This document shows positions 33,201 to 41,436 of a stretch of DNA of 44,796 bases, one piece after another. The position numbers were made by a program, and so were the translations under genes. The stretch spans positions 1-44,796 of the forward strand of contig JAEUWD010000061.1 of assembly GCA_016786485.1 (NCBI GenBank), given 5' to 3'. The notes under the pieces were generated by a model. It did no database searches. It was not told where the DNA came from and was given only the letters and a program-made list of their open reading frames with translations. This stretch comes from Bacteriovoracaceae bacterium (GTDB lineage Bacteria; Bdellovibrionota; Bacteriovoracia; Bacteriovoracales; Bacteriovoracaceae). How positions within the stretch are numbered: position 1 is the first letter of the stretch; each line of letters starts with the position of its first letter.

Positions 33201-35250
33201 TAGGTGCCGAAGTCGGATTACCAGAAATGGAAGGGCGATTCATATTACCGTAGACTTCGTTTGGTCCAATGTAATTTTCACTCATGTAGGAACCAGAGCT
33301 GCTATCATTAATAATATTGTTAGGTTTCAACTGATTGCCACTGGTGTATTCAAAAGTATTTAGCTCTTGTAAGCTCGTAGTGGCGGTGATGCTATTGTAG
33401 TGAACGCCATTCTTATCATAGAAACGAATAGGAGCTGCTTTCGAAGAAACATAAATCGTTTGTTGTAGGGGAATGTCTCCAGTATCATTACTTGGATAAA
33501 GACATTCATATTCAGTGACCGTTGGAATACCATTCACCGTTTCAGTCACTGGAGTTAAATTACAATTCATGTTCGAACCGCAATTGCAAATAGTATTGAT
33601 TTCAGATTGAGCCGCAGTTTTCGACTTAATCAGATTATTGATACTAGAACCAATTCCTGTCAATTTAGCACTGGTTGTGAAATAGGTGATATCAATTGTT
33701 TGGTTATCATAAATGGTAAAGCCCGGCGCAAAGGTAATGGCTTCGCCAGGGCCTGCTGACCAAGTGGTCGCTGATTGAGGAATAATTTCATCATTCACTT
33801 TAACAATTAAGTTATAACTCGTGTCTGCGTAATCAGGTAATTGGAAAACTTGGCTACCAGAAGTATGATCGCTTGGACGTTGTGGACAACTTTGTTGACC
33901 TTGAACATAGAGTTTTCGACATTGAGCGAAGCCACTATTTAATTTAGTACATGAGCCATCAATACGATATTTAATTTTTAGATAATCATTCGCACTGGTT
34001 GTAGTTTTTTTAAGGTTTACGGTTTGAGCATTAAATAAATTATTGTTATTTGATCCAATCGTACCATTCGCTGCGGTTAGTGGAACTTCACACTCTTTAA
34101 AAATAATTTCACCGTTAAAATCAATCGCTGCAATATTTTTCCTTGCATCCGAACAGGTACCGGAGATCGTCGTACAATCGGTCGTGACTGCTGGATTTAC
34201 TTTCGAGAAAATCTGGTCATCAATATCAGCTTCGAAAATATAACTTCCACCATTCCCTGTAATTAAAGCACTTGGACCATTGATGGTTTTAGTACAGAAG
34301 CTCATTTCATCAATTGAAGGTGTTACACACTCGCGAAGTTCAGCATATTTTTCTAAGAGCAGACGTTTTTGTAGTTCAGCATCGACCACCGGATCAGTGG
34401 GTGGGGTGGTGGGAGTTTGTGTGCCACAAATATAATAGTAACCAGGATAATTTAAATAAGCCGCAGGGTTTGAAGCCACTTCTAATTGAGCCGCGACAAA
34501 TCCTGAATCACTTAGATTTACACCAGACTTTATTGCACCGTCAGTCACACATTGACCGCTAAGACAACAGCTATAGCCTTGAGAAACGCAAGCCGTGTTC
34601 GAGGTACAAGTATTACCATTATTCGTTTGCGAGCTTGGTAAAATTTTAAAACTTAAATGATTAGTTGGCATTTGTGAGATGAAAGCCCCGGCATTGGTGT
34701 AAATTTCAATGGCGTTACTAGAGAGGTTGACACCGCAGTTGGCACAAACGCTATCGAGTTTGTAGCTGATAAGGCTTGTTCCAAATTTAGTATTAAGTGC
34801 AGTATTTAAACTGGTGGTAAGACAATCGTTTTGGTTAATGGTTTGATCTTGTGGTGCCAGTTTTAAGTAATATTCAAGTTGGCCGGTAGAAAAATTATTA
34901 AAATAATTTACTTTGGCGCTTATAACTAGAAGTTTTTTTATAGTTGAGTTTGGAAAATGCATGGCCACACAAAATTTAGTACTGGCCGGAACTTGTTTGG
35001 TGTAATTGTTCACGTGATTACCACGCATGTACAGTGTATCTGTGTAGTTGTAATTCACTTCCAGTAGCGATGTGGTGGTAGTCGAACCCATCTGAAAATA
35101 AATTTTATCGCCGTAATTCGTATCCCCTGGATTGGTAATCTCAGAACCGTCTTGATCAGATAAGGTCGGTGGTGTGGTTGGAACACAAGAAACCAAGAGT
35201 CCAATCAGAACTAAAGTAACAAAGACTAAAATTTTCTTCACAATTGGCAT
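30229..35250 (-). CDS. Giant Cys-rich lipoprotein, unknown function
   Basis: The protein has 1673 residues from ATG 35250, which has GAGGT eight bases upstream and gives an ideal lipoprotein signal (MPIVKKILVFVTLVL then LLVSC). An in-frame ATG at 35277 would add nine residues. The mature protein has no recognised catalytic domain. It contains many Cys modules: SCCLSGQC, CSTDADC, CFSDYEC, CCREVG, CCRQAG and ECCTGKKFQGKCC. They resemble the small disulphide knots of secreted proteins in predatory and myxobacterial genomes. The rest is Ser/Asn/Thr rich and beta-like. A surface adhesin or structural coat role is plausible. At 5 kb it is the largest gene here. Confidence 0.82.
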   Translation of the reverse strand: MPIVKKILVFVTLVLIGLLVSCVPTTPPTLSDQDGSEITNPGDTNYGDKIYFQMGSTTTTSLLEVNYNYTDTLYMRGNHVNNYTKQVPASTKFCVAMHFPNSTIKKLLVISAKVNYFNNFSTGQLEYYLKLAPQDQTINQNDCLTTSLNTALNTKFGTSLISYKLDSVCANCGVNLSSNAIEIYTNAGAFISQMPTNHLSFKILPSSQTNNGNTCTSNTACVSQGYSCCLSGQCVTDGAIKSGVNLSDSGFVAAQLEVASNPAAYLNYPGYYYICGTQTPTTPPTDPVVDAELQKRLLLEKYAELRECVTPSIDEMSFCTKTINGPSALITGNGGSYIFEADIDDQIFSKVNPAVTTDCTTISGTCSDARKNIAAIDFNGEIIFKECEVPLTAANGTIGSNNNNLFNAQTVNLKKTTTSANDYLKIKYRIDGSCTKLNSGFAQCRKLYVQGQQSCPQRPSDHTSGSQVFQLPDYADTSYNLIVKVNDEIIPQSATTWSAGPGEAITFAPGFTIYDNQTIDITYFTTSAKLTGIGSSINNLIKSKTAAQSEINTICNCGSNMNCNLTPVTETVNGIPTVTEYECLYPSNDTGDIPLQQTIYVSSKAAPIRFYDKNGVHYNSITATTSLQELNTFEYTSGNQLKPNNIINDSSSGSYMSENYIGPNEVYGNMNRPSISGNPTSAPIIDNTMSKPPVKVDVEKGKSYNIYVDSGGFSSCSTCGSDYYSNLKRLFPETFTQKGGGLEPDPVETNPASTLSDDRRDDTLFARACYVPMTMIPWTHKAYTTLNEQRRTRLQAQHFLFANGYSRDWYGFDYGSLIASYDGANWFSVGNRRKTTAKTNKLYFATNAMFGDLTNNNSFKVVITEITDFDENDSDVLFDPNSDGAQCQKHHYCSTDADCIKQVGFDYACVDVSSLSTNWPKFDSSSVELTNVSQNIKLHSLLDGGLNGQAKRCMYRGRGSVCQDDIYSVISSSSLSYANSNKVGAHSCASNYYCESLSASSKFNINISRFASSPLNQNSTHCTSNDSSQNDCTDTIGVSARVIGRPYKFHGTKSISAAGTTLLSHFNSSNVNSICIPGRNPSNANMGFSALSGNAPTSRNGDKLLGIAPTLNSTQNNALYSVCPTYDSTGNYFINQLTADAVPSAEAYRKYAASQNILSNALGHSEFAGLDLFSDSTNLFESFGYRQNTCLRAPGAACFSDYECAPSTYISQQIDSILTPSSMNEAELAFWQEPMVCGNSADKRQPYSIMPNTSLDLKNNKCCREVGKAITIYTADFSNSAFDGKNIPGIGIDLQSDTRYSRLNTIADIIGTTPPSTTPTTTYLIKPNDDSGLASTSLSMTAQYKTFDTLASRTCCSSSWVRDFHEDQGGGHHWLPSKLQDNLKVDAFRCLSWAPNTSDNFSGQGLTPFVCQPGFQNTSECEAKNFTSTEESKYLSWLNKLELTGIPQIMIESATNSNGAQCIVDDNQVAVANKPLDGTILPAAVPEYTIGGASYLSAADPDNFVSDIKMVFSEKKVSCCRQAGVALPANATDNECCTGKKFQGKCCLEDFTNISVYLNRYVSSEANNLSDALFNSSTGFLNSPDDAVTIAKQKKICCSGKAAFGRAISELFIPGAEAVPDAKRRRFVYSSGVIDNNSETGNAYDVFEAGVRWNNHLYCVPDDFPGETIDVSP

Positions 35251-35536
35251 GTCTTTCGACCTCTTATAAATTCCCATTACTCTTTCGACACTTTGTCTCC
35301 TCCCGATGAAACAGATCTATCGAGTAGGAAATATTATCCTATAGGTTATTTTCTATAGTTATTTCGTGGGCTTAAAAGGTGCTTTCAGAGGAGAATGAGT
35401 GGGCATAGGCAACTAAAATGGTCACATAAACAAGGATTGTTTTTAAAAAATGTTTGATAAATAGCTTAAATTCCATCAGTGACTGGCCGATTAGAATCAA
35501 GCGCGCACGTGGAGTACACTAGTGCTGGAGTTAATC

Positions 35537-35818
35537 ATGTCATTTCATTTTAAAAAGCTTGGTCTGGTAATGTTATTTGCGATGCTGAGTTTTTCAGTTT
35601 CGGCGAATACTTCAGATGTTCTGGCGCTCGAAAAAATTATCGAACATATGTTAGATTCGGGCGAAATTACGGAAGAGCAAGCGTTGAAAGCGAAGTTGCG
35701 ACTTGAATCAAATGCAGATTATAAGAACGTCGATAAATCAATTCAAAATATTCAAAAATCTTTTAAAGATAAGATCGAACCTGAAAATTTTCGAAATATC
35801 GCAAGCGAAAAAAATTAA
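35537..35818 (+). CDS. Small exported helical protein
   Basis: The protein has 93 residues from ATG 35537, set by GGAG six bases upstream; an in-frame GTG at 35522 is worse. A signal peptide ends at SVSA. The mature 70 residues are helical, with LEKIIEHMLDSGEITEEQALKAKLRLES, a helix-turn-helix pattern similar to SHOCT-like oligomerisation segments; that likeness is weak. The 260-base region upstream holds an AT-rich stretch but no promoter I can place firmly. The gene ends six bases from the convergent MarC-family gene. Confidence 0.7.
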   Translation: MSFHFKKLGLVMLFAMLSFSVSANTSDVLALEKIIEHMLDSGEITEEQALKAKLRLESNADYKNVDKSIQNIQKSFKDKIEPENFRNIASEKN

Positions 35819-35824
35819 TTTAAC

Positions 35825-36457
35825 TTAATTCAAACTGGGGAAAATTTGTTTCACGCCAGAAGCAATAAATTCGACAGAAAGTGCCATCAGCACTAACCCC
35901 ATAATACGAGTCATAACGTTAACACCAACACGACCCATGCGCTGAGAAATTCTTCGGCCCCAAGAAAGAATAAAAAAGATAATAACGACAATAACTAAAA
36001 GAGCGAGCACGATAAATGGCCAGTGAGAAGCATCCTTCACGCGTTCAGAATAAATAATGGAAGTACTGATAGCTCCAGGTCCTGCTAAAAGCGGAATCGC
36101 GAGAGGGACAATACCAATTTCATCAATATTTGAATGAGCATCAATTTCAGCATTATTTAATTTTGATTCGGCGTTTTGTGCTTTTAACATACTGAAGGCC
36201 ATAGTGCTTAAAAGAATACCACCTCCAATACGGAATGAAGCGACTGAAATTCCAAAAAAGTTCAGAATGTCCTTACCTAAAAATAAACTAATGAAGATCG
36301 TCATAAAGATTGCGATGGCACATGAGCGAGCCACACGCGTGATTTCTTCATCCGAGAAATTTTTGGTCAGGGATAAGAAAATCGGAATAGTTCCAATCGG
36401 ATTGATAATGGAAAAGAGAGCGATGGCAAATTGAGAAATTTCTGAAAATGTTTGCAT
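35825..36457 (-). CDS. MarC/YchE-family integral membrane protein
   Basis: The protein has 210 residues and six predicted membrane helices. Family features include FSIINPIGTIPIFLSLT at the N terminus and PLAIPLLAGPGAIST in the middle, the paired NPxG/AGPGA motifs of MarC proteins. The transport substrate of the family is unknown, and the link to multiple antibiotic resistance in E. coli has been withdrawn. The gene lies two bases after cinA on the same strand and is probably cotranscribed with it. Confidence 0.9.
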   Translation of the reverse strand: MQTFSEISQFAIALFSIINPIGTIPIFLSLTKNFSDEEITRVARSCAIAIFMTIFISLFLGKDILNFFGISVASFRIGGGILLSTMAFSMLKAQNAESKLNNAEIDAHSNIDEIGIVPLAIPLLAGPGAISTSIIYSERVKDASHWPFIVLALLVIVVIIFFILSWGRRISQRMGRVGVNVMTRIMGLVLMALSVEFIASGVKQIFPSLN

Positions 36458-36459
36458 AT

Positions 36460-37719
36460 TTAATACCGGTTAATTTGTTCTAATAATTCAAATAAAGCTT
36501 TTTGACTAAAACGTCTTTTCAAACCAACGCGGTCGCCATGGAGATGAAAGGTCTGAGCGTAAGCATTGCCATTTTTCGTGGCGTGCCCAATAACAATTGT
36601 TCCGACGGGCTTAATTTCACTACCACCCGTTGGGCCTGCGATACCAGTCGACGAGATCGCAATATCAATGCCTAATTCTTTGACTGCACCTTGGGCCATT
36701 TCAATTGCTGTTTGTTCACTGACCGCCCCAAAGTTGCGAATGGTTTCTGGATTTACTTTTAAGATATTGGTTTTGATCTCATTTGAGTAGGACACGACAC
36801 TGCCCCAGAAAACGCTCGAAGAGCCTGAGACGTTCGTGATGCGTTCGCTATTAAGTCCGCCGGTGCATGATTCTGCAAAACCAAATTTAATTTTTTTTGC
36901 TTTAGCATTTTCCACAATCAGTTGCTCTAAAGATTCATCACCCCAGTGCCAAATATATTCTTTGAGTTTAGTTCCGTTCACTAATTTTTTTATTTTTTCT
37001 TGTTTTTCTTGAAACTCTGATTCTTTTTCATATTCAATCTGTACGCCGATATCCACATTGAGGATTTGTGGAAGCGAGCTCACATAACCAAATTGCGATA
37101 AGTCTGCCCAAAGATGAGGACAAAGTTGCGAGAAGATTTTTTCTTCAGAAATATCTTTGGTTCGAATGCTTAAGATTTTTTTGATCTTCTTATTCATCTC
37201 AAAGTTTTTTTCAATATACGGATAAATTTCATGTTCAAACATGTGATAGAACTCGCGTGGCACTCCCGGCGTAGCGAGAACTAATTTCCCATCAGCAGTA
37301 ATAAAACGCAGCCCTGGCGCTAAACCCACGTGATTACGAATAGGAAAAAAATCTTCAGGAATTTTTTCGTAATTGGTATTAGCGTCTTCAAAATTACGAC
37401 CAATTCTTTGATAATGTTCTTTCGCTAAATCGAGCGAGTGTTTGGTGACAATCAGTTTTTTACTGAACATGTCGGTCAGGGCCTGTTTAGTTAGATCGTC
37501 TTCAGTGGGACCTAAGCCCCCAGTTAAAAGGACAATTTCCGCACGCTGAAGCGATCTTTTGGTCGCTTCTTGAATCAATTTAGAATCGTCTTTAATGATA
37601 TTTATTCGGGAAAGTTCGATTTTTTTATTGGCCAGAAAACCCGCCAACCAGTGACCATTAATTTCTTGGACTTTACCTTGTAAAAGCTCGTTACCAATAA
37701 TAATAAGCTCTAGTTTCAT
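36460..37719 (-). CDS. cinA: CinA, nicotinamide-nucleotide amidase
   Basis: The protein has 419 residues with the standard two-domain layout. The N-terminal MoCF-like domain (1-170) has IGNELLQGKVQE and LTGGLGPTEDDLT. The C-terminal PncC amidase domain (about 255-419) has FAESCTGG and ISSTGIAGPTGG with the catalytic Ser and Lys region. It converts NMN to nicotinate mononucleotide in NAD recycling and is often linked to competence or DNA damage. AGAGGAAG precedes the ATG. It is divergent from the FAD oxidoreductase with only 48 bases between starts. Confidence 0.94.
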   Translation of the reverse strand: MKLELIIIGNELLQGKVQEINGHWLAGFLANKKIELSRINIIKDDSKLIQEATKRSLQRAEIVLLTGGLGPTEDDLTKQALTDMFSKKLIVTKHSLDLAKEHYQRIGRNFEDANTNYEKIPEDFFPIRNHVGLAPGLRFITADGKLVLATPGVPREFYHMFEHEIYPYIEKNFEMNKKIKKILSIRTKDISEEKIFSQLCPHLWADLSQFGYVSSLPQILNVDIGVQIEYEKESEFQEKQEKIKKLVNGTKLKEYIWHWGDESLEQLIVENAKAKKIKFGFAESCTGGLNSERITNVSGSSSVFWGSVVSYSNEIKTNILKVNPETIRNFGAVSEQTAIEMAQGAVKELGIDIAISSTGIAGPTGGSEIKPVGTIVIGHATKNGNAYAQTFHLHGDRVGLKRRFSQKALFELLEQINRY

Positions 37720-37767
37720 TCCGCTTCCTCTGCTAATATCCCGATAATATATCTTATCAGGAAAAAC

Positions 37768-39312
37768 ATGGCCCAGAAACTAGAGTTTCGATTAAATTTT
37801 GATGATTCGTTGGAAGACTACGTCCGCAAGAATTATCCGAAGGTCAAAAACTACAGAATTCTTACCAAGAGTTTAGATGCTCGTGGTGCGCCAACGGGAA
37901 AGAACCCTACCTATCATTACATTATTGAGATTTTAGACGGTAAAGAGGACGAAGCACCTAGCGTCGATTTCAAGGCCTATCAGTTTAAAGGCCAAAAACC
38001 GCTTATTATTGGCGCCGGTCCTGCGGGTTTATTTGCCGCACTTCGTTTTGCGGAATACGGTGTGGCCTGTCAGATCGTGGAACGTGGGAATGAAGCTACC
38101 AAGCGCATGTTGTCTATCAGTCGTTTTTGGAAACATGGCGATTTAGATTCGGAAACCAATGTTTGTTATGGCGAGGGTGGGGCAGGTTTATTCAGTGATG
38201 GAAAACTCATCAGCCGAGTAAAATCTGATCTTATTGGCTACGTTATGCAAAAGTTTGTGGATTTTGGAGCACCAGAAGAGACGGCTTATATTTCGAATCC
38301 CCATTTAGGTTCCAATAAAATTCGTACCATCATCACCAAGATGACCAATCACTTAAAACAATTGGGTCATGAAATTTATTACAATAATCGCATGGAAAAA
38401 ATTCTAACTGAGGGAAAAAAAGTTATCGGAGTCGAGCTTCTCGATGGAACAAAACTTTATTCGGACTATATTCTGTTAGCGACCGGCCACTCCGCCCACG
38501 AAATTTATTATCATTTAAACGAGCTTGGTGTGACGATGAAGGCCAAAGACTTTGCGGTGGGAGTTCGTATTGAACATCCTCGTAAATGGATTGATCAAAT
38601 TCAACATGGTCGCTTTGCTGAATCTTTAGAATCGGCCCGTTATCGTCTGAGTTATCACGATAAAAAGTCAGACGCTGGAACTTATAGTTTTTGTATGTGC
38701 CCTGGTGGATATGTTTTATCCTCAGGCACCGATCAGGATGGAATTGTAGTGAATGGAATGAGTAACTATGCTCGCAATTCACCATGGTCGAATTCTGCTA
38801 TCGTTGTCACGGTTAAGGCCAATCAAGATTTTGGTTCAGGGCTCTTTGATGGGCTCGAATATCAACGAGAAATTGAACGCAAGGCCTATGAATTATCCAA
38901 AGAAGTGGCGACGGGTAAGGAGCTACCGGCCATGACTTTGGGCGAGTTTATAAAGGGTAAATTAAACACAAACCCTTTACCTAAGAGTTCAAGTCCGTCC
39001 CGATTGGTAAAAGCTGATATTATAAAGCTCTTTCCGCCTAAAATAATTCAGCATTTAAAGCAGGGTTTTGCCCAATTTGATAAAAATATACATGGGTTTG
39101 CCTATGAAGATGCGCTTTTAATTGCTCCAGAGACAAGAACTTCTTCCCCAATCACCATATTGCGTGATAAAAGCAGCTTAGAATCTATTAGTCATTCCGG
39201 TCTCTTTCCCTGTGGGGAAGGTGCAGGTCATGCGGGCGGTATAACGTCTGCTGCGGTTGATGGAGTTAAAGTAGTCGATTCTATTATGAAGAAATATTTG
39301 AGGTTAAAATGA
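37768..39312 (+). CDS. FAD-dependent oxidoreductase (COG2509-like)
   Basis: The protein has 514 residues. An N-terminal region (1-75) typical of this family precedes the dinucleotide-binding motif IIGAGPAGLFAALRFAEYG (about 86-104) and the FAD-contacting GEGGAGLFSDGKL. The C-terminal FPCGEGAGHAGGITSAAVDG is the family signature for FAD binding. It is probably a cytosolic dehydrogenase; the substrate is unknown throughout the family. The ATG is preceded by CAGGAA. Its stop overlaps the start of typA by four bases (ATGA), so the two are translated together. Confidence 0.88.
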   Translation: MAQKLEFRLNFDDSLEDYVRKNYPKVKNYRILTKSLDARGAPTGKNPTYHYIIEILDGKEDEAPSVDFKAYQFKGQKPLIIGAGPAGLFAALRFAEYGVACQIVERGNEATKRMLSISRFWKHGDLDSETNVCYGEGGAGLFSDGKLISRVKSDLIGYVMQKFVDFGAPEETAYISNPHLGSNKIRTIITKMTNHLKQLGHEIYYNNRMEKILTEGKKVIGVELLDGTKLYSDYILLATGHSAHEIYYHLNELGVTMKAKDFAVGVRIEHPRKWIDQIQHGRFAESLESARYRLSYHDKKSDAGTYSFCMCPGGYVLSSGTDQDGIVVNGMSNYARNSPWSNSAIVVTVKANQDFGSGLFDGLEYQREIERKAYELSKEVATGKELPAMTLGEFIKGKLNTNPLPKSSSPSRLVKADIIKLFPPKIIQHLKQGFAQFDKNIHGFAYEDALLIAPETRTSSPITILRDKSSLESISHSGLFPCGEGAGHAGGITSAAVDGVKVVDSIMKKYLRLK

Positions 39313-41120
39313 AATTGAAGAACTTAGCGATCGTAGCTCACGTTGACCATGGTAAAACAACACTTATTGATGAACTGTTAAAACAGTCAGGCGTATATGC
39401 TTCTCACCAAGCTGTTACTGAACGAGTCATGGACTCGGGCGAGTTAGAAAAAGAACGTGGGATCACGATTAAAGCTAAGAACTGTTCAATTACTTGGAAC
39501 GGAGTAAAAATCAATTTATTGGATACTCCAGGACACGCCGACTTTGGTGGAGAAGTTGAACGATCTCTCATGATGGTCGACGGTATTATGTTATTAGTCG
39601 ACGCGGCTGAAGGTCCTCTACCGCAAACGCGTTTTGTTTTACAAAAAGCTATTCAAGCTGGAATTAAAATTGCTGTCTTTATTAATAAAGTCGATCGACA
39701 TGATCAACGTTCAGATGAAGTTTTTAATGAAGTTGAAAATCTTTTATTAGAACTTATCGATCTTGAAGGTGTGGAAGATTACGATTTAGATTTACCAATA
39801 TTCTATGGTTCAGGTCGTGATGGTTATGCTGGAAAAACCGCTGACATTCGTTCGGGAACGTTGTCACCACTTTTAGATTTCATGGTGAGTGATTTTTATC
39901 CAAGTCCTAAAACGGATGTGGATGCACCCTTTCAAATGCTCGTTACCAATTTGGCATATTCACCGTACTTAGGTATGCAGATGATTGGTCGTATTAAGCG
40001 TGGGAAAATTGCCAAAAACCAAATGGCAACGATGATGAAGAAAAATGATTTCAAGAAAAATTTCCGTGTGACTTCAATTTCAATTTTCAGTGGTTTAGGA
40101 CAAGCTTTAGTGGAAGAAGTTGAAGCGGGAGAAATTGCAATTATTTCTGGATTTGAAGAACCGGAAATTGGCGATACAGTTTGTGGGACAGAAAAAGCAG
40201 AAGCTCTTCCACGTTTAAAAGTTGACCCTCCTACCGTTTCAGTCGACGTTTCAGTTAATACTTCACCATTATCTGGTAAAGAAGGTGAGTACTTAACTTC
40301 ACGTGGATTAGAAGATTTCTTAATTGAAGCAACCAAGAAAAACGTTTCGTTAGAATATGCTCCAACTGATGATCCAAAGGTTTTCCGAATGAAAGCTCGA
40401 GGGGAATTACAAGTTGCGATCGTTTTCGAAGAAATTCGCCGCGCAGGATATGAGCTAATGATTGCTCGTCCACAAGTTCTTCTCAAAGAAGAAAATGGCC
40501 AAACGCTTGAACCATTTGAAAGAGTGGTTATCGATATCCCAACGGAATTTACTGGTACGATTACGGAAACATTAAGTAACCGTAAAGGCATGATGGAAAA
40601 CATGGCACCGTTAGGTGAAGGCCGTACTCGTATGGAATTTGTTATGCCATCACGTGGTTTGATTGGTTTCCGTTCAAAATTTTTAACTGATACAAAAGGC
40701 CAAGGCCTTATGTCTTCATACTTTCTTGATTACCGTCCACACGTAGGTAAAATGCTTTCACGCCAGCTTGGCTCATTAATTTGCGACCGAAAAGGTGTTG
40801 CGACTGTTTACGCTCTTTGGAATCTTTTAGATTCTGGCCGTCAGTTCATTTCTCCTCAACAGGAAGTTTATGAAGGAATGGTTATGGGTGAACATACTCG
40901 TAGTAACGAGTTGAACGTAAACCCTGCTCGTGAAAAGCACGTTAACAACGTACGGACTAAGAATAAAGATGAGAACATGATTCTTCCTCCACCAGTTGAA
41001 ATGACACTCGAGTTTGCACTTGATTGGATTGATGACGATGAGTGGGTAGAAGTAACACCACAAAATGTTCGCATCAGAAAGAAAATTCTGGAACAAAATA
41101 AGCGTTCAGTTATTCGTTAA
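39309..41120 (+). CDS. typA: TypA/BipA translational GTPase
   Basis: The protein has 603 residues, full length. G1 is AHVDHGKT (10-17), followed by [14 protein letters not shown] and NKVDR as G2-G4, and the EF-G-like C-terminal domains include [16 protein letters not shown]. It binds ribosomes and supports 50S assembly and growth under stress or cold. The start codon sits in the stop of the preceding oxidoreductase (ATGA). Its TAA directly abuts the stop of the convergent small exported protein gene with zero spacing, and no terminator is visible. Confidence 0.96.
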   Translation: MKLKNLAIVAHVDHGKTTLIDELLKQSGVYASHQAVTERVMDSGELEKERGITIKAKNCSITWNGVKINLLDTPGHADFGGEVERSLMMVDGIMLLVDAAEGPLPQTRFVLQKAIQAGIKIAVFINKVDRHDQRSDEVFNEVENLLLELIDLEGVEDYDLDLPIFYGSGRDGYAGKTADIRSGTLSPLLDFMVSDFYPSPKTDVDAPFQMLVTNLAYSPYLGMQMIGRIKRGKIAKNQMATMMKKNDFKKNFRVTSISIFSGLGQALVEEVEAGEIAIISGFEEPEIGDTVCGTEKAEALPRLKVDPPTVSVDVSVNTSPLSGKEGEYLTSRGLEDFLIEATKKNVSLEYAPTDDPKVFRMKARGELQVAIVFEEIRRAGYELMIARPQVLLKEENGQTLEPFERVVIDIPTEFTGTITETLSNRKGMMENMAPLGEGRTRMEFVMPSRGLIGFRSKFLTDTKGQGLMSSYFLDYRPHVGKMLSRQLGSLICDRKGVATVYALWNLLDSGRQFISPQQEVYEGMVMGEHTRSNELNVNPAREKHVNNVRTKNKDENMILPPPVEMTLEFALDWIDDDEWVEVTPQNVRIRKKILEQNKRSVIR

Positions 41121-41396
41121 TTACCACTTACTTAAACCCGTAGGGTTTTTGTAATACTTGCGGTATTCGATGACTTGTTGATAGTCGTCTTGTTGAATAT
41201 CGTTATTGGTAGGCGCTTTCCAGTTGAATTCAAGCTTCTCACTCGCAGGGACTCGACCTTCGCGATAGATATAATCATTGTCTTTGGTTTTTTCCAGATC
41301 GTTCATCAGTTCTTGATTAAATTTTTTTACGTCTTTTTGTGCAAAGGTGTTCGGCAACAAACTGAAGATAAAGAAAAGGATAAAGATGATTCTCAT
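41121..41396 (-). CDS. Small exported protein, unknown function
   Basis: The protein has 91 residues. A signal peptide (MRIIFILFFIFSLLPNTFA) is followed by about 70 hydrophilic residues rich in Lys, Asp, Asn and Tyr, with no Cys. No family is recognised. Its ribosome site GAAGAGG lies five bases before the ATG, within the 3' arm of a hairpin, suggesting controlled translation. It is last in a minus-strand group with the TPR-barrel protein and another exported protein. Confidence 0.72.
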   Translation of the reverse strand: MRIIFILFFIFSLLPNTFAQKDVKKFNQELMNDLEKTKDNDYIYREGRVPASEKLEFNWKAPTNNDIQQDDYQQVIEYRKYYKNPTGLSKW

Positions 41397-41401
41397 ATTA
41401 A

Positions 41402-41426
41402 CCTCTTCTGCTTATCGGGGAAGAGG
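41402..41426 (-). promoter_or_regulatory. Hairpin hiding the ribosome binding site of the 91-residue exported protein
   Basis: On the minus strand CCTCTTC (41426-41420) and GAAGAGG (41408-41402) are perfect complements around an 11-base loop. The 3' arm is the ribosome binding site of the downstream gene, five bases before its ATG. A ribosome ending translation of the upstream gene at 41437 could disturb the 5' arm. Confidence 0.55.
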
Positions 41427-41436
41427 GGTCGTAACT

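Noticed and set aside
35395-35457. 20-codon frame following AGAGGAG
   Set aside because: The ribosome site is only about one base from the ATG, the product has no feature, and nothing follows that it could regulate.
38423-38785. Antisense open frame of 120 codons
   Set aside because: It lies inside the FAD oxidoreductase gene, has His-rich shadow composition, and no signal or domain.
39932-40603. Long antisense open frame (223 codons)
   Set aside because: It is opposite the strongly conserved typA coding sequence, has no ribosome site, and its Ser/Pro-rich product looks like a shadow frame.
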